Below, piece after piece: positions 1 to 5,069 of a DNA stretch of 5,178 nt. Where the stretch lies: positions 1 to 5,178 of the forward strand of contig JAUXDG010000209.1 of the NCBI GenBank assembly GCA_030618475.1, in the 5' to 3' direction. Every line of letters begins with the position of its first letter. Position 1 is the stretch's first letter. The notes beneath the pieces are model-generated. The model was not told the DNA's origin. It worked only from the letters and a program-made list of their open reading frames with translations, and made no database searches. This DNA comes from Gammaproteobacteria bacterium (lineage in GTDB: Bacteria; Pseudomonadota; Gammaproteobacteria; DSM-19610). The position numbers and the translations under genes are program-made.

Positions 1-83
1 GGATAGCGTCCCTGACCCGTGGTCTACAGGGTGGCAACCTGGTGATAGGGGCCGACGGCCAGGTCACGCTGGAAGCCGAGTGA
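1..83 (+). CDS. 3' end of an unidentified gene (partial)
   Basis: An open frame (codons beginning at base 3) runs from the window edge to a TGA at 81-83. It encodes 26 residues ending GNLVIGADGQVTLEAE. It has no in-frame stop, and its stop lies only 7 nt before the next gene's ATG, which fits the last codons of an upstream gene in the same transcription unit. The Gly-rich tail with alternating hydrophobic residues reads like a beta-strand end, but it is too short to assign to a family. I do not recognise the product. The call rests on tight spacing and GC-rich codon use, so it is moderately secure as coding and unknown in function. Confidence 0.55.
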   Translation, partial: IASLTRGLQGGNLVIGADGQVTLEAE

Positions 84-90
84 CGCGTTC

Positions 91-1554
91 ATGAGCAGGC
101 TCTTCACTCTCCTTACCACCCTGGGCGCACTGCTTTCGGTGGGCTGCGCACAGCAGCCGACACACCCGGCACGGGGTGCAGATTCATCGCTGCAGCGCTG
201 GCTTGACGTTGAGCTCGCACCCTATCTGGCACAGCAACTCGGGCAGCATCCCAGGTTCAAGGGCGAGTCCGTTATTCTGGTGCGCCTGGATGGCCCCGAC
301 ATTCAAGCGGATATTGACGGCCTGACCCGCAGCCTGCGCGACCAGCTCATGGACAGCCTGCTCACTGATAACGCCGGCATCCATCTGCCCTGGCAACCGC
401 AACAGCAACCAGCGCAGCACCATCGCCGGCTGGATCAGCTGGAGTGCGGAAGAATCCGTGACGCGAACTACTACATCGGCATCGAGATCACCCGCAGCGC
501 GACTGCGCAGTACCGGGTCTCGGTGCGTGCCCTGGACGTGCGCGCCGGCGAGTGGGTCGGTGGATTCGGCAAGCGCTGGTCAGGCGCCCTGACGTCCAGC
601 GAGTTACGCGCCCTGCAGGAGCGCCGTAGCGATGAATCCCTGCGCGGTCTCAGGGTGCTGCCTTTCAGTTCCGGACACCCCGACCTGGCAGCCAGCTATC
701 TTGCCAACAACCTGAGCTGTCTGCTGCGTCAGCAGGAAGCGGAGGACCTGGTGATTTACGTGGAATCGCTGAAGTCCGACCAACCCAGGCTGCGCACCCT
801 GCTGAGTCTGATCGGCAACAATCTCTCGCGTTACCGGGAGGTACGTGTCACCGACGCCAGGCAGGAATCGAATTTCCTGCTGCGCGGTGAGGCCCACGAG
901 GTCCAGTCGGGTCTGTATCAGCTGTGGGTGGTCTTGCACCCGAAGGACTCGGGTGAACATCTCATCGGCATGGACACCGCCACCTATGTCCGCTTGCTGC
1001 CGGCGGGTGGCGGCGCCGGGCCCAGGCGGCATGCAAACAAGGTGCGCAGCGGAAAACCGGCCTTTGCCGGGATGGAACTGGTACGCCGACACAGCGTTAA
1101 TGGCGACAGTGACAGCTGCACAGAACAACAGACCGGTGAATCCGGCGGCGGACAGGCCGTGGAGGGTTGCCCGCTGCTGGAGCTGAGCGTCGAACGGGCC
1201 GATCAGGTCTTTGTTTTCGTGCACGGCAGCAAAGACGGCGTCAGCCGCCTGTCACCCGGGAGCTGCGCCAACGCCAGCGAACCGGTAGCGGATACAGCGG
1301 CGAAACGTAGCTACCTGTTCCCCACCGGGCGTTTTTCCAACTCGGATTGGCCCACCATCTACGCCATTGCTGTCAGTGGGTCGGAGCTGGCGCGACAGTT
1401 CACAGGACTCCTGCAGGTCTTGCCCGATGCCTGTGGTCATGCCTCGGGCATGCGCGCGGACAACACCAGCATGGACCAGTGGCTGGGCAAGCTCGACCAC
1501 CTGATAGCCAGCAACAGCGACCACGCGGTCTGGACAGCAAGGCGACTACCATGA
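91..1554 (+). CDS. Lipoprotein with two CsgG/FlgO/TolB-like modules and a DUF4384-like C-terminus
   Basis: The 487-residue product starts with a lipoprotein signal: a hydrophobic stretch at residues 4-17, then S-V-G-C with Cys19 as the predicted lipidated residue. Residue +2 is Ala, which favours the outer membrane. Residues ~35-165 and ~185-302 look like two copies of a module seen in CsgG, FlgO and TolB-N-type periplasmic proteins: a helix of the LAPYLAQQL or LANNLSCLL kind, a hydrophobic strand, then a paired-strand unit near D-x-G-E-x-x-x-G (residues 149-158 and 286-293). After a Gly/Ser-rich linker (~304-360), residues ~362-447 resemble DUF4384: a strand at VFVFVHG, a polar turn, RSYLFPTGRF, then a strand at YAIAVSGSE. 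Seven cysteines are present. DUF4384 proteins are often exported or fused to signalling or caspase-like domains; its role here is unknown. The ATG at 91 gives the proper signal peptide. The stop overlaps the next start as ATGA. Domain calls are by eye and moderately sure. Confidence 0.8.
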   Translation: MSRLFTLLTTLGALLSVGCAQQPTHPARGADSSLQRWLDVELAPYLAQQLGQHPRFKGESVILVRLDGPDIQADIDGLTRSLRDQLMDSLLTDNAGIHLPWQPQQQPAQHHRRLDQLECGRIRDANYYIGIEITRSATAQYRVSVRALDVRAGEWVGGFGKRWSGALTSSELRALQERRSDESLRGLRVLPFSSGHPDLAASYLANNLSCLLRQQEAEDLVIYVESLKSDQPRLRTLLSLIGNNLSRYREVRVTDARQESNFLLRGEAHEVQSGLYQLWVVLHPKDSGEHLIGMDTATYVRLLPAGGGAGPRRHANKVRSGKPAFAGMELVRRHSVNGDSDSCTEQQTGESGGGQAVEGCPLLELSVERADQVFVFVHGSKDGVSRLSPGSCANASEPVADTAAKRSYLFPTGRFSNSDWPTIYAIAVSGSELARQFTGLLQVLPDACGHASGMRADNTSMDQWLGKLDHLIASNSDHAVWTARRLP

Positions 1555-2150
1555 TGAGAACAACAGGCTTCCTGGCGGGCGTTTGTCTGACCGTGGCGGC
1601 CTTGCTGCTGGTCCTGGACAGCCGCGAGAGTCAGCAGCCGGAAATGGTGACGCAAGCCACCGCGGACGCCACAGCGGAAGAACTTTCAGGGGTGTTGGCG
1701 GCTATAGCCGAACAAGTGGATGTTGTGCAGGCGGGGAATGAGTCTGACCAGACAATTCCGCTGGAGCATGAATCGGAGACCACTGATAGTGAACCACAAG
1801 GCGGTTTCAAAGCACCCGGGACAACGGCCGACGGTGAACCACAAGGCGGTTTTGAAGACTCCGGGCCGGACCCGGATCAGCGTCTGAACGTGCAAGCGGA
1901 GGCACAAGCCGACGATTCCGCCCGGCAGGACAGCGGCGATGCCGGTACCTACCTGTTCTGGAGTCCTTTCCGCAGCGAGTGGTCGGCACAGGGTTTCGCG
2001 GGGCGCCTGACCTCGGCCACCCAGGTACCCGTGGAGGTCATCAATGCGGGGCCGGGGGAATACCGCGTAGCATTCAGCTACCAGGATGAAACGGAGCGCC
2101 TGGCGCAGATCATGCGCATCGAATCCATCACCGGGCTGAAACTGGAGTAG
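1551..2150 (+). CDS. Single-pass membrane protein with C-terminal SPOR-like domain
   Basis: The product has 199 residues. A short basic N-terminus (MMRTT) precedes a hydrophobic segment at ~5-22 with no clear signal-peptidase site, so it is probably an inner-membrane anchor with the rest in the periplasm. An acidic, Gln/Ser/Thr-rich linker (~24-130) carries two copies of a 15-residue repeat beginning EPQGGF (81-86 and 96-101). Residues ~132-199 resemble a SPOR fold: an aromatic first strand (TYLFWSPF), a helix (SAQGFAGRL), then EYRVAFSYQDE and a second helix ending at a short strand. SPOR domains in FtsN and DamX bind glycan strands lacking stem peptides, so septal or remodelled peptidoglycan is the likely target, by inference. 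I chose ATG 1551 because it makes a 4-nt ATGA overlap with the lipoprotein stop; ATG 1554 (TGATG) is equally possible. The frame stays open further upstream only as a shadow of the lipoprotein gene. Confidence 0.75.
   Translation: MMRTTGFLAGVCLTVAALLLVLDSRESQQPEMVTQATADATAEELSGVLAAIAEQVDVVQAGNESDQTIPLEHESETTDSEPQGGFKAPGTTADGEPQGGFEDSGPDPDQRLNVQAEAQADDSARQDSGDAGTYLFWSPFRSEWSAQGFAGRLTSATQVPVEVINAGPGEYRVAFSYQDETERLAQIMRIESITGLKLE
1789..1852 (+). repeat. Direct repeat, 19-bp identical core, 45-bp period
   Basis: The 19-base string GTGAACCACAAGGCGGTTT occurs at 1789-1807 and again at 1834-1852. Similarity continues more weakly beyond each copy (CCCGGG versus TCCGGG). The period is 45 bp, exactly 15 codons, so it encodes a 15-residue tandem repeat (EPQGGF core) in the linker of the SPOR-like protein. 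The copies keep the reading frame, so changes in copy number would change linker length without disrupting the protein. Confidence 0.9.
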
Positions 2151-2152
2151 TC

Positions 2153-2944
2153 ATGTCGCGACTGCAATCCACTCTGATGTTCTGTCTTTCACTACTGGTT
2201 GCCGCAGCGGTCATGGCCAAAACGGACGCTTCGATCGACGCCGGCGCGCTGGAGGCCAGATGGCAGACCTTCTCCAGGACCGCAGCGCAGACCCAACCGG
2301 CACTGGATTTCCCTTATGCACATTGCTTCAAGCGGGCAGCTGCAGCCCAAAAGGTGCCGGAAACCCTGTTGCTGGCCGTCGCCAGGGGTGAAAGTGATTT
2401 CAAGCCCGCAGCCCGCTCGGACGCCAACGCCTACGGACTGATGCAGATACTCTGGCCCGGCACGGCAAAACATCTGGGGCTGAACCGCTTGTCCGACTTA
2501 CTGGAACCCTGCACCAACGTCGAGGCAGGCGCACGCTATCTCAAGGAACTGCTGGAACACTACCAGGGCAACCTGCACCGTGCACTGGCAGCCTATAACT
2601 ACGGGCCATCCCGGATCCCGGTATCCGGCGGCAAGCTGCCGGACGGGGCCATCTGGTACAGCAGCTATATCCTGCGCCATCTCGATTACGTCCTGCACGG
2701 AAGCCGGAAACGGCCGCGCGGTTCGCCGCCCAGGCCCTATGCGGATCAGGACCGATTGTTCGTTATCCGTTTTGCCCGTCCTTACCGGGCGGCGGCTTTT
2801 GTCGAGAGCCTGCAGCCCCGCTTTGGCGATATCCGCCTGGACTGGTTCCGGCGTCCGGATGAGGGGTTCGACGTAGTCATGCTGTACGCCAGCGAAAAAG
2901 AGCTGGGGCGAGGCCGGCAACTGCTCTCGGACATGGGGTTCTGA
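2153..2944 (+). CDS. Secreted SLT-family lytic transglycosylase with C-terminal SPOR-like domain
   Basis: The 263-residue enzyme would cleave peptidoglycan between MurNAc and GlcNAc with formation of 1,6-anhydroMurNAc. The SLT goose-lysozyme-like fold spans ~50-182. All three family signatures are visible: GESDF with catalytic Glu80, GLMQI at 95-99 followed by PGTA, and AYNYGP at 147-152. A signal peptide covers 1-22 with a likely cut after V-M-A; there is no lipobox, so the protein should be soluble in the periplasm. Beyond a basic, proline-rich linker (~183-197), residues ~200-263 resemble another SPOR-like module: RLFVIRFARPY, a helix, a central strand pair and a final helix. An SLT core with a glycan-binding tail would be directed to a particular peptidoglycan site. 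The ATG is 2 nt after the preceding TAG, and the GGAG ribosome site lies inside the end of that gene, pointing to coupled translation. Enzyme class is firm; the tail is moderate. Confidence 0.92.
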   Translation: MSRLQSTLMFCLSLLVAAAVMAKTDASIDAGALEARWQTFSRTAAQTQPALDFPYAHCFKRAAAAQKVPETLLLAVARGESDFKPAARSDANAYGLMQILWPGTAKHLGLNRLSDLLEPCTNVEAGARYLKELLEHYQGNLHRALAAYNYGPSRIPVSGGKLPDGAIWYSSYILRHLDYVLHGSRKRPRGSPPRPYADQDRLFVIRFARPYRAAAFVESLQPRFGDIRLDWFRRPDEGFDVVMLYASEKELGRGRQLLSDMGF

Positions 2945-2949
2945 ACGCC

Positions 2950-3348
2950 ATGAAACGGCAACTGCAGACGCTGCTTGTGTTTTGTATCTGCGACACCACG
3001 GGTCTGGCGCTTGCCGGAGCATTCCGGAGCTATGCCACCGTGGTGAACGTGCAGCCGATTATGGAGACTGTCTACGATCCGGTAACACGCAGGGTCTGCA
3101 CCGATCCGGACGGCGCCTCGCGCGAGTTCACGGAGCTGTCGGCCACCATCGGTGAGGATATCCGCCGTCAGCATCGCTTGTGGCAGACACATCGTTCCTG
3201 CAGCACAATCACAGAAAGGCAGGCCCGGGAACGGGTAACCGCTTACCGGGTGACCTACCGCTACCGCGGCTACACCTCCACCACGCAGCTGTCCTACCAT
3301 CCCGGTGACCGGATGCCAGTGAATGTCAGCCTGTCACCCCTGCCCTGA
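2950..3348 (+). CDS. Small exported YcfJ-like protein lacking the glycine-zipper segment
   Basis: The product has 132 residues. It begins with a signal peptide whose hydrophobic stretch ends near LALAG (~19-23). The mature part matches the two conserved ends of YcfJ/Rickettsia-17-kDa-type envelope proteins: an N-terminal unit SYATVVNVQPIMETV leading to Cys50, and a C-terminal unit after Cys84 containing AYRVTYRYRGY and then HPGDRMPVNVSLSP. In YcfJ-type proteins these ends flank a glycine-zipper membrane hairpin. Here the middle (51-83) is charged and polar with no glycine repeat, so the protein is probably periplasmic and not embedded in the outer membrane. Cys50 and Cys84 could form a disulfide. 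The ATG lies 5 nt after the transglycosylase stop, with a GGGG-type ribosome site overlapping that gene's end. Family link is by recalled pattern; function is unknown. Confidence 0.72.
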   Translation: MKRQLQTLLVFCICDTTGLALAGAFRSYATVVNVQPIMETVYDPVTRRVCTDPDGASREFTELSATIGEDIRRQHRLWQTHRSCSTITERQARERVTAYRVTYRYRGYTSTTQLSYHPGDRMPVNVSLSPLP

Positions 3349-3393
3349 TCGGCGCTTCAACTGATCGAGTGAGTCAGCTGATGTCCGTGCTGC

Positions 3394-3666
3394 TTGATTG
3401 CGGATGATAATCCGGACATTGGGCGTTACCTTGGCTACTTCGAGTTCCAGGGGGCCTACAATCGCGACAGGAATAACGGCCTGTTTTTCCGCATTACGCT
3501 GAAAGAGGGGTACCGCGGCGCCATCCAGCTCGACTGGGGATTGCCGGTGCATGACCACTTGAGGGGTTACGTCCAGTATTTCTACGGTTATGGAGAAAGT
3601 CTGATCGACTATAACCACCAGGTGAACATACTGGGTGTCGTCATAAAACTGACTGACTGGTTGTAG
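3394..3666 (+). pseudogene. pldA: C-terminal remnant of outer membrane phospholipase A (OMPLA)
   Basis: Translation in this frame gives about 85 residues that I recognise as the end of OMPLA. They start ADDNPDIGRYLGYFEF, match the E. coli DDNPDITKYMGYY region, and go on to YGYGESLIDYNHQ, where the E. coli protein has SGYGESLIDYNFNQ. The frame ends at TAG 3664-3666 after a hydrophobic beta-strand tail (TDWL), as expected for a barrel protein. Full OMPLA is near 270-290 residues with a catalytic His-Ser-Asn set in the first two thirds; all of that is absent. The frame is closed by TGA at 3379-3381, similarity is lost before about codon 3, and the only start is a TTG with no ribosome site. I therefore call a truncated pseudogene retaining the last few of twelve strands. 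No stop or frameshift interrupts the remaining part, so the loss may be recent. Confidence 0.85.
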
Positions 3667-3669
3667 GAA

Positions 3670-3704
3670 CTGCTTGCTCACGGAGCGCAACGCTGTTCAA
3701 GCAG
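3670..3704 (+). other. Imperfect hairpin downstream of the pldA remnant
   Basis: CTGCTTG (3670-3676) pairs perfectly with CAAGCAG (3698-3704). Inside, AGCG (3684-3687) pairs with CGCT (3691-3694) around a CAA loop. No T-tract follows, so it is not a standard intrinsic terminator. It may be a surviving 3'-end structure of the former pldA transcript. Confidence 0.4.
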
Positions 3705-3878
3705 AACAATCCGCCCGTAACTGGTACAGGTGTCAGGCTGAATACCGTGGCATCCCGTGAAAACTGACAGATTGGCGGGTTGGGCAGCCTTGCTGATCAT
3801 GAACGGCAGAAAACGACCCATTGCAGCCCTCCACCGAATGGCCAGAGGCTCACCCCTTAAAATTACTTGGATGCGAGC

Positions 3879-3896
3879 ATGTAAGCTGAATGTAAG
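3879..3896 (+). promoter_or_regulatory. Candidate response-regulator site: two ATGTAAG repeats 11 bp apart
   Basis: ATGTAAG occurs at 3879-3885 and 3890-3896, separated by CTGA. Seven-base direct repeats with 4-base spacers, giving one helical turn per half-site, are the usual design of OmpR/PhoB-family sites. The repeat lies about 66-83 bp before the PEP-CTERM ATG and about 30 bp before the AT-rich -10-like segment, where an activator could act. No regulator gene is in the window, so the identity of any binder is inference. Confidence 0.35.
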
Positions 3897-3924
3897 TCCC
3901 ATCGTGTTTAACTGGGCGCGGCAC

Positions 3925-3940
3925 TATATAAATATATAAA
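3925..3940 (+). promoter_or_regulatory. AT-rich promoter-like segment of the PEP-CTERM gene
   Basis: TATATAAATATATAAA contains several good -10 hexamers (TATATA 3925-3930, TATAAA 3927-3932 and 3935-3940). No good -35 lies 16-18 bp upstream of any of them; TTTAAC at 3907-3912 is weak and badly spaced. A promoter with a poor -35 helped by an activator is plausible. The ribosome site AGGGA (3951-3955) lies 6 nt before the ATG. Confidence 0.4.
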
Positions 3941-3961
3941 ACAACCATCGAGGGATTAAAC

Positions 3962-4732
3962 ATGTACATGTCTGGCTTATGGAGTAAATCCGTTCTTGCT
4001 GCTTTGAGTATTAGCCTAATGGGTCTGGGACACACGGCCAATGCCGCGGTTGTCTTGGTGAATGAGTTCCGAAGCGTTTCAGCTAACGCCAACGTGAGTA
4101 CACCAGTGGGGTCTGATAGTGTATCTGCATCGAGAAACTCCCTGGGTGACTTCTCTGATTTCGACGAGTCGGTAGAGGTTGACCTTACCCTTGAAGACGC
4201 TTCGGCGAACGCAACCGCCCAGCAAATGTCGCGGATCACCACGACATCCATCTCTGCGTCCGGAGCAGCGACGGCTAGCGCTGAGGTAACCGCTTTCGAC
4301 CCTATGTTCTTCACAAATGCTAGCGCAAATGCCAATACAAATATGTCTGTAGACTTTGAAGTGACTACCGCTCAATTGTTCGACCTGTCGGGCGCAGTTT
4401 CATCGTCTGATTTCGGCGGGTTCTCATTTGGTCAGGCGGACGTTTCGTTAAGGAGCCAAGACGGTTCCTTCAATTTATCCTTCAGCACGCCTTTTTTCGA
4501 TGGCCACGCGACACCGTTTGATCTATCCGGCACGCTCTTCCCGAATATCTATACTCTATCTGCCAATGCCAACATTAGTGCCGATGCTTTTGGTATAGAA
4601 GCTTCCAGTGGCACAGCGGATTTTACGGTCGATTTTAAAGTTTCTGCTGTTCCTATTCCCGCTGCCGCTTGGCTCTTCGGCTCCGGTCTCCTTGGTCTGG
4701 TCGGAATAGCCAGACGCAAGAAAACAGTTTAA
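3962..4732 (+). CDS. Secreted PEP-CTERM-class protein (VPIPA variant sorting signal)
   Basis: The 256-residue product has a signal peptide (1-28, likely cut after A-N-A) and a typical exosortase sorting signal at its end: VPIP at 230-233, then AAAW, a hydrophobic span to ~250 containing FGSGLLGL, and the basic stop RRKK (251-254). In this class an exosortase, usually encoded elsewhere, removes the tail and the protein is exported to the surface or exopolysaccharide matrix. The mature part has no cysteine and is rich in Ser, Ala, Asn, Asp and Phe. SANAN-like motifs recur at 40, 81, 121 and 200, close to a 40-residue period. I know no enzyme motif in it; a structural or matrix role is inferred. 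ATG 3962 is preferred over ATG 3968 because AGGGA sits 6 nt before it. GC content is visibly lower than in the left gene cluster. It appears monocistronic, ending in a strong terminator. Confidence 0.93.
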   Translation: MYMSGLWSKSVLAALSISLMGLGHTANAAVVLVNEFRSVSANANVSTPVGSDSVSASRNSLGDFSDFDESVEVDLTLEDASANATAQQMSRITTTSISASGAATASAEVTAFDPMFFTNASANANTNMSVDFEVTTAQLFDLSGAVSSSDFGGFSFGQADVSLRSQDGSFNLSFSTPFFDGHATPFDLSGTLFPNIYTLSANANISADAFGIEASSGTADFTVDFKVSAVPIPAAAWLFGSGLLGLVGIARRKKTV

Positions 4733-4753
4733 CTGTTACAGCATTCACTACAG

Positions 4754-4778
4754 CGGCTCCTTCGGGAGCCGTTTTTTT
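4754..4778 (+). terminator. Intrinsic terminator of the PEP-CTERM gene
   Basis: A perfect 7-bp stem, CGGCTCC with GGAGCCG, closes a TTCG tetraloop (the very stable C-UUCG-G arrangement) and is followed at once by seven T. It starts 22 bases after the stop codon at 4730-4732. Confidence 0.95.
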
Positions 4779-4822
4779 ATAGATGCTGAAGGTCCGTTTG
4801 TGGCCGATAGTCGCCGATCAGG

Positions 4823-4844
4823 AATCCCGCATCAGCGGGATTTT
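4823..4844 (+). terminator. Second terminator-like hairpin
   Basis: AATCCCGC (4823-4830) and GCGGGATT (4835-4842) form a perfect 8-bp stem with an ATCA loop, followed by two more T and then C. It could back up the stronger terminator about 45 bp upstream. The short T-run makes it weaker, and it may instead be part of a repeat element. Confidence 0.5.
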
Positions 4845-4881
4845 CTGTGTTCGGGAACGGTAACTTGTGGCCGAAGGTGCT

Positions 4882-4919
4882 CGTTTAGTTGCGCCGCTTA
4901 TATTAGCCATCACTAAACG
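4882..4919. repeat. Inverted repeat CGTTTAGT / ACTAAACG
   Basis: CGTTTAGT (4882-4889) is perfectly complementary to ACTAAACG (4912-4919) across a 22-base spacer. It has no T-tract, and the spacer is long for a terminator. It is probably part of the repeat-like structure of this intergenic stretch. Confidence 0.5.
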
Positions 4920-4926
4920 GGGACTT

Positions 4927-4957
4927 CCGACCTTTATCCGACATTCGTCAAGGTCGG
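4927..4957. repeat. Inverted repeat CCGACCTT / AAGGTCGG
   Basis: CCGACCTT (4927-4934) is perfectly complementary to AAGGTCGG (4950-4957) across a 15-base spacer. It lies 7 bases after the preceding inverted repeat. No poly-T follows on either strand. Confidence 0.5.
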
Positions 4958-5037
4958 TAAGATTCAAGTTTTGCCCCCAATTCTGTTGTTAGTATTTCTC
5001 GCCATATCAAGCCTCGGTTAATTTCTCCTTTTCCCGC

Positions 5038-5069
5038 TTGACCCTGAAGTATAGTTTACGGTCTAGAAT
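5038..5069 (+). promoter_or_regulatory. MerR-type promoter and operator for the MerR-family gene
   Basis: A -35 TTGACC (5038-5043) and -10 TAGAAT (5064-5069) are separated by 20 bp, the overlong spacer typical of MerR-controlled promoters. Between them lies an imperfect 22-bp dyad at 5041-5062 with arms ACCCTGAAGTA and TAGTTTACGGT; 8 of 11 positions are symmetric. It starts at the last bases of the -35 and ends one base before the -10, as in the pbrA, cadA and merT promoters. The regulator would bind here, twist the DNA and activate when its inducer is present. Because the promoter reads into the regulator's own gene, autoregulation, possibly with downstream genes in the same transcript, is expected. 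Confidence 0.75.

Larger units (their letters stand above)
3667..3961. other. Gene-free stretch between the pldA remnant and the PEP-CTERM gene
   Basis: No convincing gene lies in these 295 bases. An open frame at 3757-3939 would encode 60 residues, but it has no ribosome site, runs into the AT-rich promoter-like region and resembles nothing I know. The stretch holds a hairpin just after the pldA stop, a direct repeat with 11-bp period at 3879-3896, and an AT-rich segment before the next gene. It is probably the regulatory region of the PEP-CTERM gene plus decayed DNA. Confidence 0.6.
4779..5037. other. Gene-free, repeat-rich stretch before the MerR-family gene
   Basis: No gene-sized frame is visible on either strand. 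The stretch holds a terminator-like hairpin at 4823-4844, a 10-base direct repeat TTGTGGCCGA (4798-4807 and 4865-4874), GCCGAT twice (4803-4808 and 4813-4818), and two spaced inverted repeats (4882-4919 and 4927-4957). The pattern recalls decayed multi-copy intergenic repeats. A 13-codon frame on the minus strand (5005 to 4964) has a good ribosome site, but coding is unproven. Confidence 0.55.

Noticed and set aside
604..1224. 206-codon open frame on the minus strand inside the lipoprotein gene
   Set aside because: It lies wholly antisense to a gene with a clear lipoprotein signal and domain pattern, has no recognisable domain, and is expected as a by-product of GC-rich codon use.
1347..1550. 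Upstream in-frame extension of the SPOR-like gene starting at 1347
   Set aside because: It would overlap the lipoprotein gene by about 200 bp and bury the membrane anchor; ATG 1551 gives a normal N-terminus and an ATGA junction.
2950..3015. Lipoprotein signal in the YcfJ-like protein using Cys11 or Cys13
   Set aside because: The residues before these cysteines (V-F-C and C-I-C) do not fit a lipobox, and they lie inside the hydrophobic core; a standard cut after LALAG fits better.
2498..3300. Two overlapping minus-strand frames (2498-3022 and 2782-3300) under the transglycosylase and YcfJ-like genes
   Set aside because: They are antisense to well-supported genes, show no family motifs, and cross gene boundaries in a way that fits chance frames.
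3773..3795. Sigma-54 promoter (GG at -24, GC at -12) upstream of the PEP-CTERM gene
   Set aside because: I looked for it because some PEP-CTERM genes use RpoN, but no TGGC-like and TTGC-like pair has the required spacing.
3757..3939. 60-codon frame between the pldA remnant and the PEP-CTERM gene
   Set aside because: It has no ribosome site or known similarity, and it runs through the candidate activator site and the AT-rich promoter segment.
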